Source: Lysobacterales bacterium (GTDB lineage Bacteria; Pseudomonadota; Gammaproteobacteria; Xanthomonadales; Xanthomonadaceae). Taken from it: a DNA stretch of 45,796 bases. The translations under genes and the position numbers were made by a program. This document shows, piece after piece, positions 1 to 12,599 of the stretch. The stretch lies in contig JAGRJY010000158.1 in the NCBI GenBank assembly GCA_020442465.1, forward strand, positions 1 through 45,796, in the 5' to 3' direction. The first letter of the stretch is position 1; each line of letters opens with the position of its first letter. The notes under the pieces were generated by a model that was not told the DNA's origin, searched no databases, and worked only from the letters and a program-made list of their open reading frames with translations.

Positions 1-466
1 TCGGCGCCGCGGGCGCTGCCGGCTTGGAAGCTGGCGCCGCCGCGCCCGCTGGTGCAGCGGCGGCAGGGGCCGCCGCTGCAGCGGCGCGCGGCGCGGGCGA
101 CGACTGCATGTTCTCGAGCAGGGCGCGGCGCGCCTCACTGGCCCGCAGCCTGAGCACCAATCGACGCATCATGTGCACGCCGACTTCGGGGTTCTCCTTC
201 AGCACCGCGTGAAACGACGCCACGTCGATGCGCAGGGCGCGCACCGCGCTGCGCGCAATGACCGATGCGCTATGCGGCTGCTCCTGCAGGATCGACATCT
301 CGCCGCAGAAATCGCCCGGCCCGAGTTCCGCCAGTACGACGCCCGGTGCATCGGCACGCTCAACTACGGCCTTGCCTGACTCGAGCACGAACAGCGCGCT
401 GGCAGCCTCGCCTTCACTGATCAGGTTGGAGCCGGCGGGAAAGTCGACAAACGGCGAATCGCTCAT
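1..466 (-). CDS. Cyclic-nucleotide-binding (CRP-like) domain protein, C-terminus beyond window
   Basis: Starts with ATG at 466 and runs off the left edge without a stop, so 155 codons are visible. Residues 1-110 read as one cNMP-binding beta-barrel: GDFCGEMSIL near residue 55 is the phosphate-binding-cassette type motif of CRP/FNR and kinase cNMP domains, followed by QPHSASVIAR. A short helix (MMRRLVLRLRASEARRALL) follows, and then an Ala/Pro-rich stretch that continues to the edge. No helix-turn-helix is seen before the sequence ends, so it may be a stand-alone sensor domain rather than a transcription factor. The ligand cannot be named: the usual cassette Arg of cAMP/cGMP binders is not evident (QPHSASV where RxA is expected). 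Transcribed in the same direction as glmU upstream of it (86 bp gap), possibly one transcript. Confidence 0.8.
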   Translation of the reverse strand, partial: MSDSPFVDFPAGSNLISEGEAASALFVLESGKAVVERADAPGVVLAELGPGDFCGEMSILQEQPHSASVIARSAVRALRIDVASFHAVLKENPEVGVHMMRRLVLRLRASEARRALLENMQSSPAPRAAAAAAPAAAAPAGAAAPASKPAAPAAP

Positions 467-552
467 GGAACCTCTGCCCGGTTTCGACGCGCACGGCGCG
501 CAATCGCCTGATTATGCGTTCCCGGCAGAAATGGTCGCAAGCGCAGCGGAAT

Positions 553-1929
553 TCACTGCGCGTCCGGTTTGCGCGGACGCACCCAGCCGGGCACCACCAT
601 CTGACGGGAGCGACTGATGCTCAGCTGACCCGCCGGTGCCGGCTTGGTGATCACCGATCCGGCGCCGATCGTGGCCCCTTTGCCGATCGTGACCGGGGCA
701 ACCAGGCTGCTGTTCGAACCGATGAACGCGTCATCTTCGATGCGCGTGACGTGCTTGTGGGCACCATCGTAGTTGCAGGTGATGGTGCCGGCGCCGACGT
801 TCACGCCAGACCCCACGTCCGCATCGCCCAGATAGCTCAGGTGATTGGCCTTGGAGCCGCGACCGATGCGGGTCGCCTTGGTTTCGACGAAGTTCCCCAC
901 ATGCACGCCGTCGGCAAGCTGCGTTCCCGGCCGGAGTCGGGCGTAGGGCCCCACGACCGCACCCGTACCGATGTCGGCGCCATCGATGTCGCAGTGCGCG
1001 TGCACCACCGTGCCCGCCGCAAGCCGGCAGTTGCGCAATCGTGCGAACGGCCCGACGCGCACCCCATCACCGAGTTCCACTTCACCTTCCAGCACGACGT
1101 CGACGTCGAGTTCGACATCGCGTCCGGTGGTGACCCGTCCACGCAGGTCGAATCGCGACGGATCCGCGAGTCGCACGCCGTCGCGCATCAGCGCTTCGGC
1201 CTGCCGGTGCTGGAAGGCTCGCTCCAGCCTGGCCAGCTGCACGGGATCGTTGGCGCCCTCGGCCTCTCCCGCCACGGCACATCGTTGTACGCGTGCCGGT
1301 CGGCCTTCCGCGTACGCCATCGCGAAGACATCGGTCAGATAGAACTCACCCTGGGCATTGCGGTTGTCGAGGGCGGCAAGCCAGCGTCGCAACGTGGCGG
1401 CGGGCGCGGCGATGATTCCGGTGTTGATCAGATCGACAGCGCGCTGCGCGGCGTCGGCATCCTTGTGCTCGACGATGCCGGTGACACCGCCCGAGGCATC
1501 CAGCAATACGCGGCCGTAGCCGGTCGGATCGGGAACCTGCTCGACCAGAACGCCCAGGCCGTCGCCAGCCGTTTGCATCAGCGCCTGCAGGGTCGCGGCC
1601 GTGATCAGCGGCACGTCGGCATACAGGACCAAGACGCGCGCGTCGTCGGGTATGCCGGGCATGGCTTCGCGCACCGCGTGCCCGGTGCCGAGCTGCTCGG
1701 CCTGCTCGACCCAGCCCAGACCCTCGTCGGCAGCGAACGCGGCCCGCACCGCGTCGCCACCGTGCCCGAACACCACATGCACTTTCGCCACGCCGGCGCG
1801 TCGCGCACTATCGATCACATGGGCGAGCATCGGGCGCCCGGCGATGCGCTGCAGCACCTTGGGCAGCGCCGAGCGCATCCGCTTGCCTTCGCCCGCCGCG
1901 AGCACGACGGCCTGCCAGTTCTCGCTCAT
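553..1929 (-). CDS. glmU: Bifunctional GlmU: UDP-N-acetylglucosamine pyrophosphorylase / glucosamine-1-phosphate acetyltransferase
   Basis: 458 residues, close to the usual 456. The N-terminal half is the uridyltransferase: LAAGEGKRM near residue 11 is the nucleotide-binding signature, with PKVL and VLYADVPL following. The C-terminal half is a left-handed beta-helix of hexapeptides with the acetyltransferase motif ([20 protein letters not shown]) and TITCNYDG. It makes UDP-GlcNAc in the cytoplasm for peptidoglycan and lipopolysaccharide. The ATG at 1929 is chosen because an AGGA-type ribosome site (AGGAAGCAGGAAC) sits just upstream and the protein begins [15 protein letters not shown]; the frame stays open further upstream but has no family similarity there. 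In many gammaproteobacteria glmU follows atpC; here a diguanylate cyclase gene on the other strand lies between them. Confidence 0.97.
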   Translation of the reverse strand: MSENWQAVVLAAGEGKRMRSALPKVLQRIAGRPMLAHVIDSARRAGVAKVHVVFGHGGDAVRAAFAADEGLGWVEQAEQLGTGHAVREAMPGIPDDARVLVLYADVPLITAATLQALMQTAGDGLGVLVEQVPDPTGYGRVLLDASGGVTGIVEHKDADAAQRAVDLINTGIIAAPAATLRRWLAALDNRNAQGEFYLTDVFAMAYAEGRPARVQRCAVAGEAEGANDPVQLARLERAFQHRQAEALMRDGVRLADPSRFDLRGRVTTGRDVELDVDVVLEGEVELGDGVRVGPFARLRNCRLAAGTVVHAHCDIDGADIGTGAVVGPYARLRPGTQLADGVHVGNFVETKATRIGRGSKANHLSYLGDADVGSGVNVGAGTITCNYDGAHKHVTRIEDDAFIGSNSSLVAPVTIGKGATIGAGSVITKPAPAGQLSISRSRQMVVPGWVRPRKPDAQ

Positions 1930-2306
1930 GTTCCTGCTTCCTGCATGGTTGCGTGTTCCGATGTGTGCCATCGAGCTACGGCATTGGAGTGGGATGCTCG
2001 CCGCGAACCGACCCGCGCGTCGCCACCGTCCCGCGGACCTGAGGGCCGGACGAGCCGCCGATGCGTGCGATCCGGTCTGCACCCGTCGATGCCATCCCAC
2101 CGCCTATGCGCGACTCTCCGGCCAGCCAACCCCGGATCGCCAGCTGCCATCCTACCCAAGGCTGCCTCGGCCCGGCGCGCGCCCGGCTAGGGCATGGCCC
2201 CCTGCGACCGGGGCTCATGATCCCACAGGCACATCGGCGGCCCGCCCTCCTTCGCCCGCGCTTGACCGCCGCGGTGGGGAATGCCAGTCTGGCGCGGGGG
2301 AGGGCC
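1930..2306. other. Divergent intergenic region between glmU and the GGDEF gene
   Basis: 377 bases separating two divergently transcribed genes, so both promoters should lie here. Several frames are open across it, as expected at this GC content, but none has recognisable protein similarity. I could not find a convincing paired -35/-10 on either strand; the best isolated -10-like hexamer is TAGGAT on the minus strand (complement of ATCCTA near 2152). Confidence 0.5.
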
Positions 2307-3422
2307 ATGCACGACGAAGCGAGAGACGATGCTGCGCTGCGGCGGCGCTTCGGCGATCGCCGCGACCTGATGCTGGCCAAGGCCAGCCCGAAACCCATTG
2401 TCTACGTGGCGGTGGGCGTGGTGGCGTTCGCCGTGTGGGATGCGTGGCTCGACCCGTCTGCCCTGGCGCGCACGTTGCCGATCCGGCTCGCCACCGCGTT
2501 GCTGCTGGTGGTGCCGTACGTGCTGCTGCGTCGACGCTGGCCGCGCGGGCGCCGGGCGCGCTGGCTGCATGGCTCGGTGTACCTCATCGGCATCCTCGGC
2601 ATCACCGCCGCCACGCTGCAGCTTGAGGACGGTTTTCTCTGGGGCGCGGCGGGCATCTCGGTGTTTCCGCTCGTGCTCGCGGTGTATCCGCTGCCGGCAC
2701 GAACCTACCTCGGCCTGTCGGCGCTGGCGGCATTCGGGATCGCCTTGCTGGTGGCGATCTGTGATGCGCCCACGCGACAGCTAATCAACTTCATCGTCAT
2801 GTTCAGCCTGTCGGTCTGGGTCGGCGTCACCGCACTGCAGGTATTGCGCAAGCAGCAGTGGCGGCTGTTCGTGCTGGAGCAGCAGCACGCGGCCGATGCG
2901 CGCACCGACGCGCTCACCGGACTGTTCAATCGTCGACATGTCGAGCAGCTTGGCCGTCGCCAGTTCGACGTGGCGACCCGGCTGGAACGCCCGCTCGCCG
3001 TGGTGATGATCGACCTCGACCATTTCAAGCAGATCAACGACCAACACGGCCATGACGTCGGTGATCGCGCACTGATCCTCACCGCGACCGTGCTGCGCAA
3101 GGCGCTGCGCGAGGTCGACCTGATCGCGCGCTGGGGCGGGGAGGAGTTCCTCGCCATCCTGGTCGACAGCGACGCCGAGCAGGCGTTCGGCGCCGCCGAA
3201 CGATTCCTGCAGCGGCTGCGCGCCAGCGAGCCGGCTCAGCCCGGCTCACCCAGCCTGTGGCTGACCGCGAGTGCCGGCGTGTCGGTGCATGCGCCTGCGG
3301 CTGAAGGCCAGCGCGTGCACGGGTTCGACGAACTGGTACGCCACGCCGATCTGGCCCTGTACGAAGCGAAGCGCGGCGGGCGCGATCGAGCCGTGCTGTA
3401 CGGCGCTCCCGGGTCGGACTGA
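2307..3422 (+). CDS. Membrane-bound diguanylate cyclase (GGDEF protein)
   Basis: 371 residues. About six hydrophobic segments occupy residues 30-180 (roughly 30-48, 57-74, 88-106, 110-129, 133-152, 158-180), followed by a short linker and a GGDEF domain from about 198. The domain has DALTGLFNRR, DLDHFKQIND and RWGGEEF (GGEEF at 277-281), so the active-site signature is intact and the protein should condense two GTP into cyclic-di-GMP at the inner membrane. An RxxD inhibitory site is present (R268-E-V-D271, five residues before GGEEF), pointing to product feedback. No EAL domain. The signal sensed by the membrane part is unknown. ATG at 2307 is preferred because a GGGGGAGGG purine tract precedes it; the frame is open upstream to 2061. 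The gene converges on the atp operon and shares its end with the terminator at 3428-3458. Confidence 0.92.
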   Translation: MHDEARDDAALRRRFGDRRDLMLAKASPKPIVYVAVGVVAFAVWDAWLDPSALARTLPIRLATALLLVVPYVLLRRRWPRGRRARWLHGSVYLIGILGITAATLQLEDGFLWGAAGISVFPLVLAVYPLPARTYLGLSALAAFGIALLVAICDAPTRQLINFIVMFSLSVWVGVTALQVLRKQQWRLFVLEQQHAADARTDALTGLFNRRHVEQLGRRQFDVATRLERPLAVVMIDLDHFKQINDQHGHDVGDRALILTATVLRKALREVDLIARWGGEEFLAILVDSDAEQAFGAAERFLQRLRASEPAQPGSPSLWLTASAGVSVHAPAAEGQRVHGFDELVRHADLALYEAKRGGRDRAVLYGAPGSD

Positions 3423-3427
3423 GGCGC

Positions 3428-3458
3428 AAAAAGAAAACGCCGGCACGAGGCCGGCGTT
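3428..3458 (-). terminator. Rho-independent terminator of the atp operon
   Basis: AACGCCGGC (3436-3444) pairs perfectly with GCCGGCGTT (3450-3458) around a five-base loop. Reading the minus strand, the stem is followed by a T-rich run (complement of AAAAAGAAAA at 3428-3437). It lies 26 bases beyond the atpC stop, so it should end the ATP synthase transcript. For the convergent GGDEF gene the same stem is followed by no T run, so it is at most a weak stop in that direction. Confidence 0.9.
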
Positions 3459-3483
3459 GTTGAGTGCGCCCTGTCGGCCTTTC

Positions 3484-3909
3484 TCAATGCTTCATGGCCT
3501 TGCGCAGGCGCTCCAGCGCCTGCAGCTGCGCGGTCGCTTGCATCAGCTGCTGCTGGGCCTCTTCCAGATCGTGTGCCTCGGAACGATTCGCCAGCACGCG
3601 CTCGGCTTCTTCCTTGGCCTTCTTCGCCGCGGCCTCGTCGAGATCGTCGGCGCGCACCGCAGTGTCGGTGAGAATCGTCACCACCTGCGGCTGCACTTCG
3701 AGAATGCCGCCGGAGACGTAGAAGAACTGCTCGTCGCCTCCCGGTTGGATCACCCGCACCTGACCCGGCTTGAGACGGGTGATCAGCGGCGCGTGGCGCG
3801 GCGCGATGCCGAGCTCGCCCATCTCGCCGGTGGCGATGATCATCTCGGCCACGCCGTGGAAGATCTCCTGCTCGGCGCTGACGATGTCGCAACGGATGGT
3901 GCTAGACAT
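3484..3909 (-). CDS. atpC: F1Fo ATP synthase epsilon subunit
   Basis: 141 residues, the normal size. N-terminal beta-sandwich ([17 protein letters not shown], then [20 protein letters not shown] and [20 protein letters not shown]) and a C-terminal helical hairpin from about residue 88. The subunit sits in the central stalk, couples rotation to catalysis, and can inhibit ATP hydrolysis through its C-terminal helices. Last gene of the atp operon, 54 bases after atpD, followed by the terminator at 3428-3458. The ATG is preceded by an AGGAAA ribosome site. Confidence 0.97.
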   Translation of the reverse strand: MSSTIRCDIVSAEQEIFHGVAEMIIATGEMGELGIAPRHAPLITRLKPGQVRVIQPGGDEQFFYVSGGILEVQPQVVTILTDTAVRADDLDEAAAKKAKEEAERVLANRSEAHDLEEAQQQLMQATAQLQALERLRKAMKH

Positions 3910-3963
3910 GAATCGGTTTCCTGCTGGGCGTCACGGCGCGGCGGACCGCGCCCGACTGCTGGA

Positions 3964-5391
<1,428 letters not shown>

Positions 5392-5447
5392 TCAGATTCG
5401 ATTCGCGCGATGCGGATGCGCCGCGCAACAATGGGTTTCGCTCTCGC

Positions 5448-6311
5448 TTAGACGGCTGCCGCGCCACCGACGATCTCGGAGATTTCCTGCGTGATCGCCG
5501 CCTGACGCGCCTTGTTGTAGATCAGGTTCAACGTGCCGATGAGCTTGGTCGCGTTGTCGGAGGCAGCCTTCATGGCCACCATGCGCGCCGCGTGCTCGCT
5601 GGCCTGGTTCTCCAGCACCGACTGGTACACCAGCGACTCGACGTAGCGCGTCAGCACGTGATCCAGCACCTGCTGCGCATCGGGTTCGTAGATGTAGTCC
5701 CAGTCGTGCTTGGACTCCAGCGCTTCCGATGGCGGCAGCGGCAGCAGCTGATCCTGACGCGGCTTCTGCGCCATCGTGTTGATGAAGTCGTTGTAGCAGA
5801 GGAACACGCGATCGAGCTTGCCTTCGCTGTAACCGTCAAGCATGACCTTGATCACGCCGACCAGCTGATCCACGTGGACCTGCTCGCCGAGGTGGCTGAC
5901 CGACGCGAGCATGTTGACCTTGAGCCGGCGGAAGAAGGCCGAACCCTTCTGGCCGATACAGACCAGATCGATCTCCACGCCCTGGTCGCGCCACTGCTTC
6001 ATGTCGGCAAGGATGCGGCGGAACATGCCCGAGTTCAGGCCACCGCACAGGCCACGATCGGTCGACACGATGATGTAGCCGATGCGCTTGATCTCCTGGC
6101 GCTCGGCCAGGAACGGATGCACGTATTCGGAGTTCGCCTTGGCGATGTGACCGATCATCTGCTTCATCAGGCGCGCGTAGGGGCGCGACTGCTTCATGCG
6201 CTCCTGCGCCTTGCGGATTTTCGATGCCGAGACCATTTCCAGTGCGCGAGTCACCTTGCGGGTGTTCTGCACCGACTTGATCTTGGTCTTGATTTCGCGA
6301 CCGCCAGCCAT
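5448..6311 (-). CDS. atpG: F1Fo ATP synthase gamma subunit
   Basis: 287 residues, matching the family. The N-terminal helix ([20 protein letters not shown], then [16 protein letters not shown]) and the C-terminal helix ([18 protein letters not shown], then [14 protein letters not shown]) form the coiled-coil rotor shaft inside the alpha3beta3 ring. DRGLCGGLN in the middle is the conserved central-domain motif. An AAGGTAG ribosome site precedes the ATG. Positioned in the standard order between atpA (95 base gap) and atpD (74 base gap). Confidence 0.98.
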   Translation of the reverse strand: MAGGREIKTKIKSVQNTRKVTRALEMVSASKIRKAQERMKQSRPYARLMKQMIGHIAKANSEYVHPFLAERQEIKRIGYIIVSTDRGLCGGLNSGMFRRILADMKQWRDQGVEIDLVCIGQKGSAFFRRLKVNMLASVSHLGEQVHVDQLVGVIKVMLDGYSEGKLDRVFLCYNDFINTMAQKPRQDQLLPLPPSEALESKHDWDYIYEPDAQQVLDHVLTRYVESLVYQSVLENQASEHAARMVAMKAASDNATKLIGTLNLIYNKARQAAITQEISEIVGGAAAV

Positions 6312-6406
6312 GGATCTACCTTCACGTCTTGCTGTGGCGCGGACCGGAGTCCGCTTCGCGCGTGGCGGGATCTTGCTCCGCCACGCTCACTACCGTCCGA
6401 GCCGGA

Positions 6407-7948
<1,542 letters not shown>

Positions 7949-8014
7949 GGGCTTTCCCTTGAACATCCGGCGCGCGGCCGGCTTTGGATGATGAATTGGT
8001 GTACTGAATCTTGA

Positions 8015-8545
8015 TTACTGGGTCAGGGTGCTTTCGAGGCGGCGCAGTTTGGTGCGCAACGAACCATCGATCACCACATCGCCGGCGTCGATCACCGCGC
8101 CGCCGAGCAGCTCGGGGTCGATCGCGCGGGTCACCTGAACCTCACGCCCGAAGCGGCGCTTCAGCGAATCGGTCATGCGCGCGACCTCGGCATCTCCCAG
8201 CTCCACCGCCGACGTGATCGTGACCTTGAGCACGCGCTCTTCGTCCGCGCGCAGCTGCTCGAACAGCGCGGCGATTTCCGGCAGCAGCGGGAGGCGACGG
8301 TTACTCGAAAGCAGGGCGAGGAACTGGCGGAAGTTCGGGTCGCTGCCGCCCTGCGGCAGCAGCAGACCGAGCTGGGTGTCCTGGTCGAGCGAGGGGTGCG
8401 CGATCAGCGCACGCCCACGTTCGTCACCCGCCACGGCAGCAGCGAAGCCGAGCAGCGACGACCACGCGGAGAGTCGTCCGTGGTCGCGTGCGAGTCCGAA
8501 TGCTGCGCGGGCGTAGGGTCGCGCCAGGGTCAGGTTGTGGCTCAT
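8015..8545 (-). CDS. atpH: F1Fo ATP synthase delta subunit
   Basis: 176 residues. Begins MSHNLTLARPYARAAFGLAR, the typical helix that binds the top of F1 through an alpha N-terminus, and ends with VIDGSLRTKLRRLESTL, the conserved OSCP/delta C-terminal signature preceded by GGAVIDAGD. Links the F1 head to the b-subunit peripheral stalk. Only 14 bases separate it from atpF, consistent with coupled translation. No irregularity seen. Confidence 0.97.
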   Translation of the reverse strand: MSHNLTLARPYARAAFGLARDHGRLSAWSSLLGFAAAVAGDERGRALIAHPSLDQDTQLGLLLPQGGSDPNFRQFLALLSSNRRLPLLPEIAALFEQLRADEERVLKVTITSAVELGDAEVARMTDSLKRRFGREVQVTRAIDPELLGGAVIDAGDVVIDGSLRTKLRRLESTLTQ

Positions 8546-8559
8546 GCCGTCGGCTCCGC

Positions 8560-9030
8560 TCAGATCTGCGCGGCGAGGTCGTCGAGCAGCGCCTTGTGGG
8601 CGTTGGCGTCGATCTCGCGTCGGATCAGCTTCTCGGCACCGGCCACGGCGAGCGAGGCCAGCTGCAGGCGCAGCTCTTCGCGCGCCTTGTTCGCGGCGGA
8701 CTCGATCTCGGCCACTGCCGCACCCTTCTGCCGGTTGGCTTCGGCGACGGCGTCTTCCTTGGCCTTGTCGACGATCTGATTGGCGCGCACGTGCGCCTGA
8801 TCGATGATCTCGTTGGCCTTGCCGCGGGCTTCCTTGAGCAGTTCGCCCACCTTGTCCTCGGCCTGCGCGAGTTCACGCTGGCTGCGTTCGGCGGCAGCGA
8901 GGCCGTCGGCGATGCGCTTCTGGCGCTCTTCGATGGCGCTCATCAGCGGCGGCCAGATGAACTTCATCGTGAAGCCGATGAGAATGGCGAAACTCAGCGC
9001 CTGAAGGAAAAAGGTGTAATTCAGATCCAT
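8560..9030 (-). CDS. atpF: F1Fo ATP synthase b subunit
   Basis: 156 residues, the same as E. coli b. One N-terminal membrane helix (residues about 5-26, [20 protein letters not shown]) is followed by the long charged helix beginning [20 protein letters not shown] that dimerises into the peripheral stalk. It holds the a-subunit/F1 stator together through delta. The ATG at 9030 has a GAGGT ribosome site six bases upstream. The 81-base gap from atpE contains two short hairpins (annotated separately). Confidence 0.97.
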   Translation of the reverse strand: MDLNYTFFLQALSFAILIGFTMKFIWPPLMSAIEERQKRIADGLAAAERSQRELAQAEDKVGELLKEARGKANEIIDQAHVRANQIVDKAKEDAVAEANRQKGAAVAEIESAANKAREELRLQLASLAVAGAEKLIRREIDANAHKALLDDLAAQI

Positions 9031-9059
9031 GATTGACCTCGCTGACCGGTGCGCACGAC

Positions 9060-9105
9060 GACCGCCATCAGGCGGTCATCGCGTTGTCGAAGGAAAATTC
9101 CTTCG
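9060..9105 (-). promoter_or_regulatory. Pair of hairpins between atpE and atpF
   Basis: Two adjacent inverted repeats lie in the short atpE-atpF gap. CGAAGGAA (9088-9095) pairs with TTCCTTCG (9098-9105), and GACCGCC (9060-9066) pairs with GGCGGTC (9071-9077) across ATCA. Neither is followed by a T run on the minus strand, so they are not terminators. As stems just 3' of atpE they could shield the atpE message from 3' exonucleases and help raise c-subunit output relative to downstream genes; that role is inferred. Confidence 0.5.
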
Positions 9106-9111
9106 TGCGGC

Positions 9112-9414
<303 letters not shown>

Positions 9415-9431
9415 CTAGAACAGCAGCTTTG

Positions 9432-9458
9432 AAAAACGTTCCGCCCGCAGCCGGGCGG
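9432..9458 (-). terminator. Terminator-like hairpin with T run between atpB and atpE
   Basis: On the minus strand CCGCCCG (complement of 9452-9458) pairs perfectly with CGGGCGG (complement of 9441-9447) around a four-base loop, and four bases later a run of five T occurs (complement of AAAAA at 9432-9436). In form this is an intrinsic terminator, but it lies inside the operon, 11 bases after the atpB stop and upstream of atpE. It may attenuate, mark a processing site, or protect upstream RNA; full termination would be incompatible with a single atp transcript. Confidence 0.55.
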
Positions 9459-9469
9459 CACAAACCGAA

Positions 9470-10303
<834 letters not shown>

Positions 10304-10672
10304 TCAGGACGGAATGCGATAAACCAGCAGGGACGCGACCAGCGCGGCGCACAAGCCGACCAGCAACGGGATCGGCGGCAGCCCCCATCGTGCCAAACCC
10401 AAGTAGAGTGAAAGCACGATCACCAGCCACTTGAGAGCCACGCCTCCCGCCAGCCGATACAGCACGACGCCCGGACCGGCCACGCCGCCTGCAAAGGCTC
10501 GCCACCCCATCAACGCGGATCCGACGGCAACCGCCAGACCACCCAGCAGCGCGGCTGCGGCATGGTTCCAGCTCTGCAGCACAAATGCCGAGGCCAGCCC
10601 GAACGCACAAACCGTCTGGGACACGACGATGCGCTGGGCCTGGCGCCGGCCGGCGGCCACGGAGTTGAGCAC
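10304..10672 (-). CDS. atpI: ATP synthase protein I (assembly factor AtpI)
   Basis: About 122 residues with four predicted membrane helices (SQTVCAFGLASAFVLQSW, AAALLGGLAVAVGSALMGWR, LKWLVIVLSLYLGLARWGLP, LLVGLCAALVASLLVYRI), the AtpI/Atp1-Mg pattern. AtpI is a non-essential helper of c-ring assembly and is the usual first gene of the operon. The start is uncertain: GTG at 10672 (VLNSVAAGRRQAQRIVV) gives the family length, GTG at 10660 is possible, and the frame is open much further upstream without similarity. No ATG fits. Sequence similarity within this family is low, so the identification rests on position and topology. Confidence 0.85.
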   Translation of the reverse strand: MLNSVAAGRRQAQRIVVSQTVCAFGLASAFVLQSWNHAAAALLGGLAVAVGSALMGWRAFAGGVAGPGVVLYRLAGGVALKWLVIVLSLYLGLARWGLPPIPLLVGLCAALVASLLVYRIPS

Positions 10673-10731
10673 GCGACAGATCCGGTTACCGGTGACGGGA
10701 TACGGAGGAGAAGCCCCCACCAAGAAGCGGG

Positions 10732-10761
10732 ATTTTAGCAGTCGCAAAGAATCGGTCGCAA
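10732..10761 (-). promoter_or_regulatory. Candidate sigma-70 promoter of the atp operon
   Basis: On the minus strand TTGCGA (complement of TCGCAA, 10756-10761) is followed by an 18-base spacer and TAAAAT (complement of ATTTTA, 10732-10737). The two hexamers match consensus at four and five of six positions. The site lies about 60 bases upstream of atpI in otherwise GC-rich DNA. Transcription would begin near 10725. Confidence 0.6.
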
Positions 10762-10885
10762 GTGAAACTGGACGGGGGCCGCCCACGACCGGGTTGCTGG
10801 CAGCCGGCGCGCCGGAGTGCTGACTTAGGTTTCGGGCCGGGCCGAGGTAGCTTCGAAGTCCCCGGCTTCCACCCCGGAGTCCCGA

Positions 10886-11434
10886 GTGGACACACCCGAC
10901 TACGACAGGCTCATTCCCGAGCAGGCCAGCCCGGAGCCACCCACTCCGGATCGCGTGCTGCATGGCACCGGCACCGAACTCTGGCATGAGCTGGTCGTCG
11001 AGGGCGCCCAGCGTGCGCGGCGTGCCCTGGGCGAGGACGTCGAAAGCTACATGGTGTTCGCGCTGATGCGGCATGCGGGGGATGCCTGGCTGGGAGCGCG
11101 CACCCTGGCGCTCGACTGGCTGCGCGCGCAGGAGCCGCCGCGCCGGCCGGACGCCCTGCGCGACGTCGGCGACCGCTGCCTGCTGATCGCCGGCCTGTTT
11201 CCACGCCTCGCCGAGCGGCGTCGGGTCAACACCCGCTACTACATCGAACTGGGTCGCGGCGCCTACGCAGGTGCGGCCGAACGCGCCCCGCGTTGCGAGC
11301 GAAGCCTGTTCGCCGAGCTGGCGCTGGCGTTCTTCAGCATGGTCGAGGTGCTGTCGGCCATCCGCGGCGCAGCGCTGCCCCATTGCCTTCCTGATTCGCC
11401 GGCAGCGGCGGCGGCACGCCGGTCACTGCACTGA
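10886..11434 (+). CDS. Conserved-looking hypothetical protein, divergent from the atp operon
   Basis: 182 residues from a GTG at 10886, chosen because GGAG stands eight bases upstream; no ATG lies near. I do not recognise the family. The middle is helical and acidic/arginine-rich (GAQRARRALGEDVESYMVFA, then RHAGDAWLGARTLALDWLR), followed by DALRDVGDRCLLIAGLFPRL and RRRVNTRYYIELGRGAYAG, and a helix with FAELALAFFSMVEVLSAIRG. No signal peptide or obvious membrane helix. The regular codon usage (G/C third positions) and clear ribosome site argue that it is real. Transcribed away from atpI across a 213-base gap that contains the atp promoter. Confidence 0.75.
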   Translation: MDTPDYDRLIPEQASPEPPTPDRVLHGTGTELWHELVVEGAQRARRALGEDVESYMVFALMRHAGDAWLGARTLALDWLRAQEPPRRPDALRDVGDRCLLIAGLFPRLAERRRVNTRYYIELGRGAYAGAAERAPRCERSLFAELALAFFSMVEVLSAIRGAALPHCLPDSPAAAAARRSLH

Positions 11435-11550
11435 CCGCCGCGCGGCGCGGGAGCAAGCCACTCGACGTCGCCCCGCTGTCCGGCGTCGAAGGGATTCCTG
11501 CGCCACGGCGACCGGCGCTATCGTGTGCGCAGGCCTGACGAGGAAAATCC

Positions 11551-12135
11551 GTGCGCATCTGCGTCTACGCTGCATCCAGCAACCAATGCGCGCCGCACTT
11601 CGTGGATGCGGCGCACCGGCTCGGTCGTGCGCTGGCCGACGCAGGCTGCGAGATCGTGTTCGGCGGCGGCTCGTCCGGGCTGATGGGCGCGCTAGCGGAC
11701 GGCGCGCTCGAACGCGGCGGCCGGGTGACCGGCATCCTGCCGCGCTTCATGGCCGACCTCGAATGGGGACACCCGCGCCTGACCGAACTGCAGCTGGTGG
11801 AGGACATGCGCGAGCGCAAGCATCGGCTGCTCACCGGCTCGGACGCGGTGATCGCCCTGCCCGGTGGCTGCGGCACCCTGGAGGAATTGTTCGAGGCCAT
11901 CACCCTGAAACGCCTGGGCCTGTACTTCAATCCGATCATCCTGCTCGACACCGCCGGCTTCTACCGGCCACTCGACGCCTTCCTGCAGCAGGTGATCGAC
12001 GCGCGCTTCATGAACCCCGAGCATGCGGCGATGTGGTCGCTGGTCGATTCGCCCGAGCAGGCCTTGCCGGCGATTCGCGCCACCCCGGCCTGGCGCGAGG
12101 ACGCCCGCGACTATGCGGTGGTGCGCCCGGCCTAG
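11551..12135 (+). CDS. LOG-family nucleoside 5'-monophosphate phosphoribohydrolase (TIGR00730 type)
   Basis: 194 residues. The motif PGGCGTLEE (104-112) together with MRERKHRLL (86-94) defines the LOG/YgdH-like Rossmann-fold family once misnamed lysine decarboxylase. FGGGSSGLMGALADGAL (37-53) is the nucleotide-binding part. Members cleave the N-glycosidic bond of AMP or cytokinin riboside 5'-monophosphate, releasing the free base. In bacteria outside plants' associates the physiological substrate is usually unknown, and this sequence alone does not decide it. GTG start at 11551 behind GAGGAA. It is separated from the preceding hypothetical gene by 116 bases with a possible TATCGT -10 element, so it may have its own promoter. 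Confidence 0.92.
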   Translation: MRICVYAASSNQCAPHFVDAAHRLGRALADAGCEIVFGGGSSGLMGALADGALERGGRVTGILPRFMADLEWGHPRLTELQLVEDMRERKHRLLTGSDAVIALPGGCGTLEELFEAITLKRLGLYFNPIILLDTAGFYRPLDAFLQQVIDARFMNPEHAAMWSLVDSPEQALPAIRATPAWREDARDYAVVRPA

Positions 12136-12218
12136 CGGGACCTGGCGCCGGCACGGCGGCGCGACAGGTCTGAGGACGCGCTGCCGGGGAAGCACCACCG
12201 CGCAGCGCCAGCCCGATC

Positions 12219-12599
12219 CTATGCGTCGTCGTGATCGCGCTCGTCGCGCTCGTCGTCGAACAGGGACGGCCCGGGATCGTCGGGATCCGCGGTCGGCCGC
12301 GTCGGTTCGATCAGGCCGCCACCACGCGGACGCTGGGTGGGGTTGATCGCTTCAGCCGCATCGACGGCGAGCAGCAGTTCGCTGCGCCGCTCGGGCGGCA
12401 GCTTCTGCCAGTGGCAGCCGACCAGTGCGCCCTCGAGCGCATACAGCAGATTCAGGCTGGCTTTGAACCCGGCGCGGCGCACCTTCATGAACGCCTCGAC
12501 GGCGCCCGCCTCGCGCAGGCCCTCTTCGCTGTGGATGCCGACCTGACGCAGCCAGGCCGCCGACTTCGGCCCCACGTTCGGCAACTTCGTGGCGCTCAT
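12219..12599 (-). CDS. TfoX C-terminal domain protein
   Basis: 126 residues. The first 90 match the TfoX/Sxy C-terminal domain: LPNVGPKSAAWLRQVGIHSE, then GAVEAFMKVRRAGFKASLNL and LYALEGALVG. This is a helix-hairpin-helix-like domain; full TfoX/Sxy proteins regulate competence with CRP, but single-domain versions such as this one have no established function. The last 35 residues are acidic and low complexity, ending in a run rich in Asp, Glu and Arg. Its ATG overlaps the stop of the free-methionine-sulfoxide reductase gene as ATGA, so the two are translationally coupled. Confidence 0.88.
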   Translation of the reverse strand: MSATKLPNVGPKSAAWLRQVGIHSEEGLREAGAVEAFMKVRRAGFKASLNLLYALEGALVGCHWQKLPPERRSELLLAVDAAEAINPTQRPRGGGLIEPTRPTADPDDPGPSLFDDERDERDHDDA

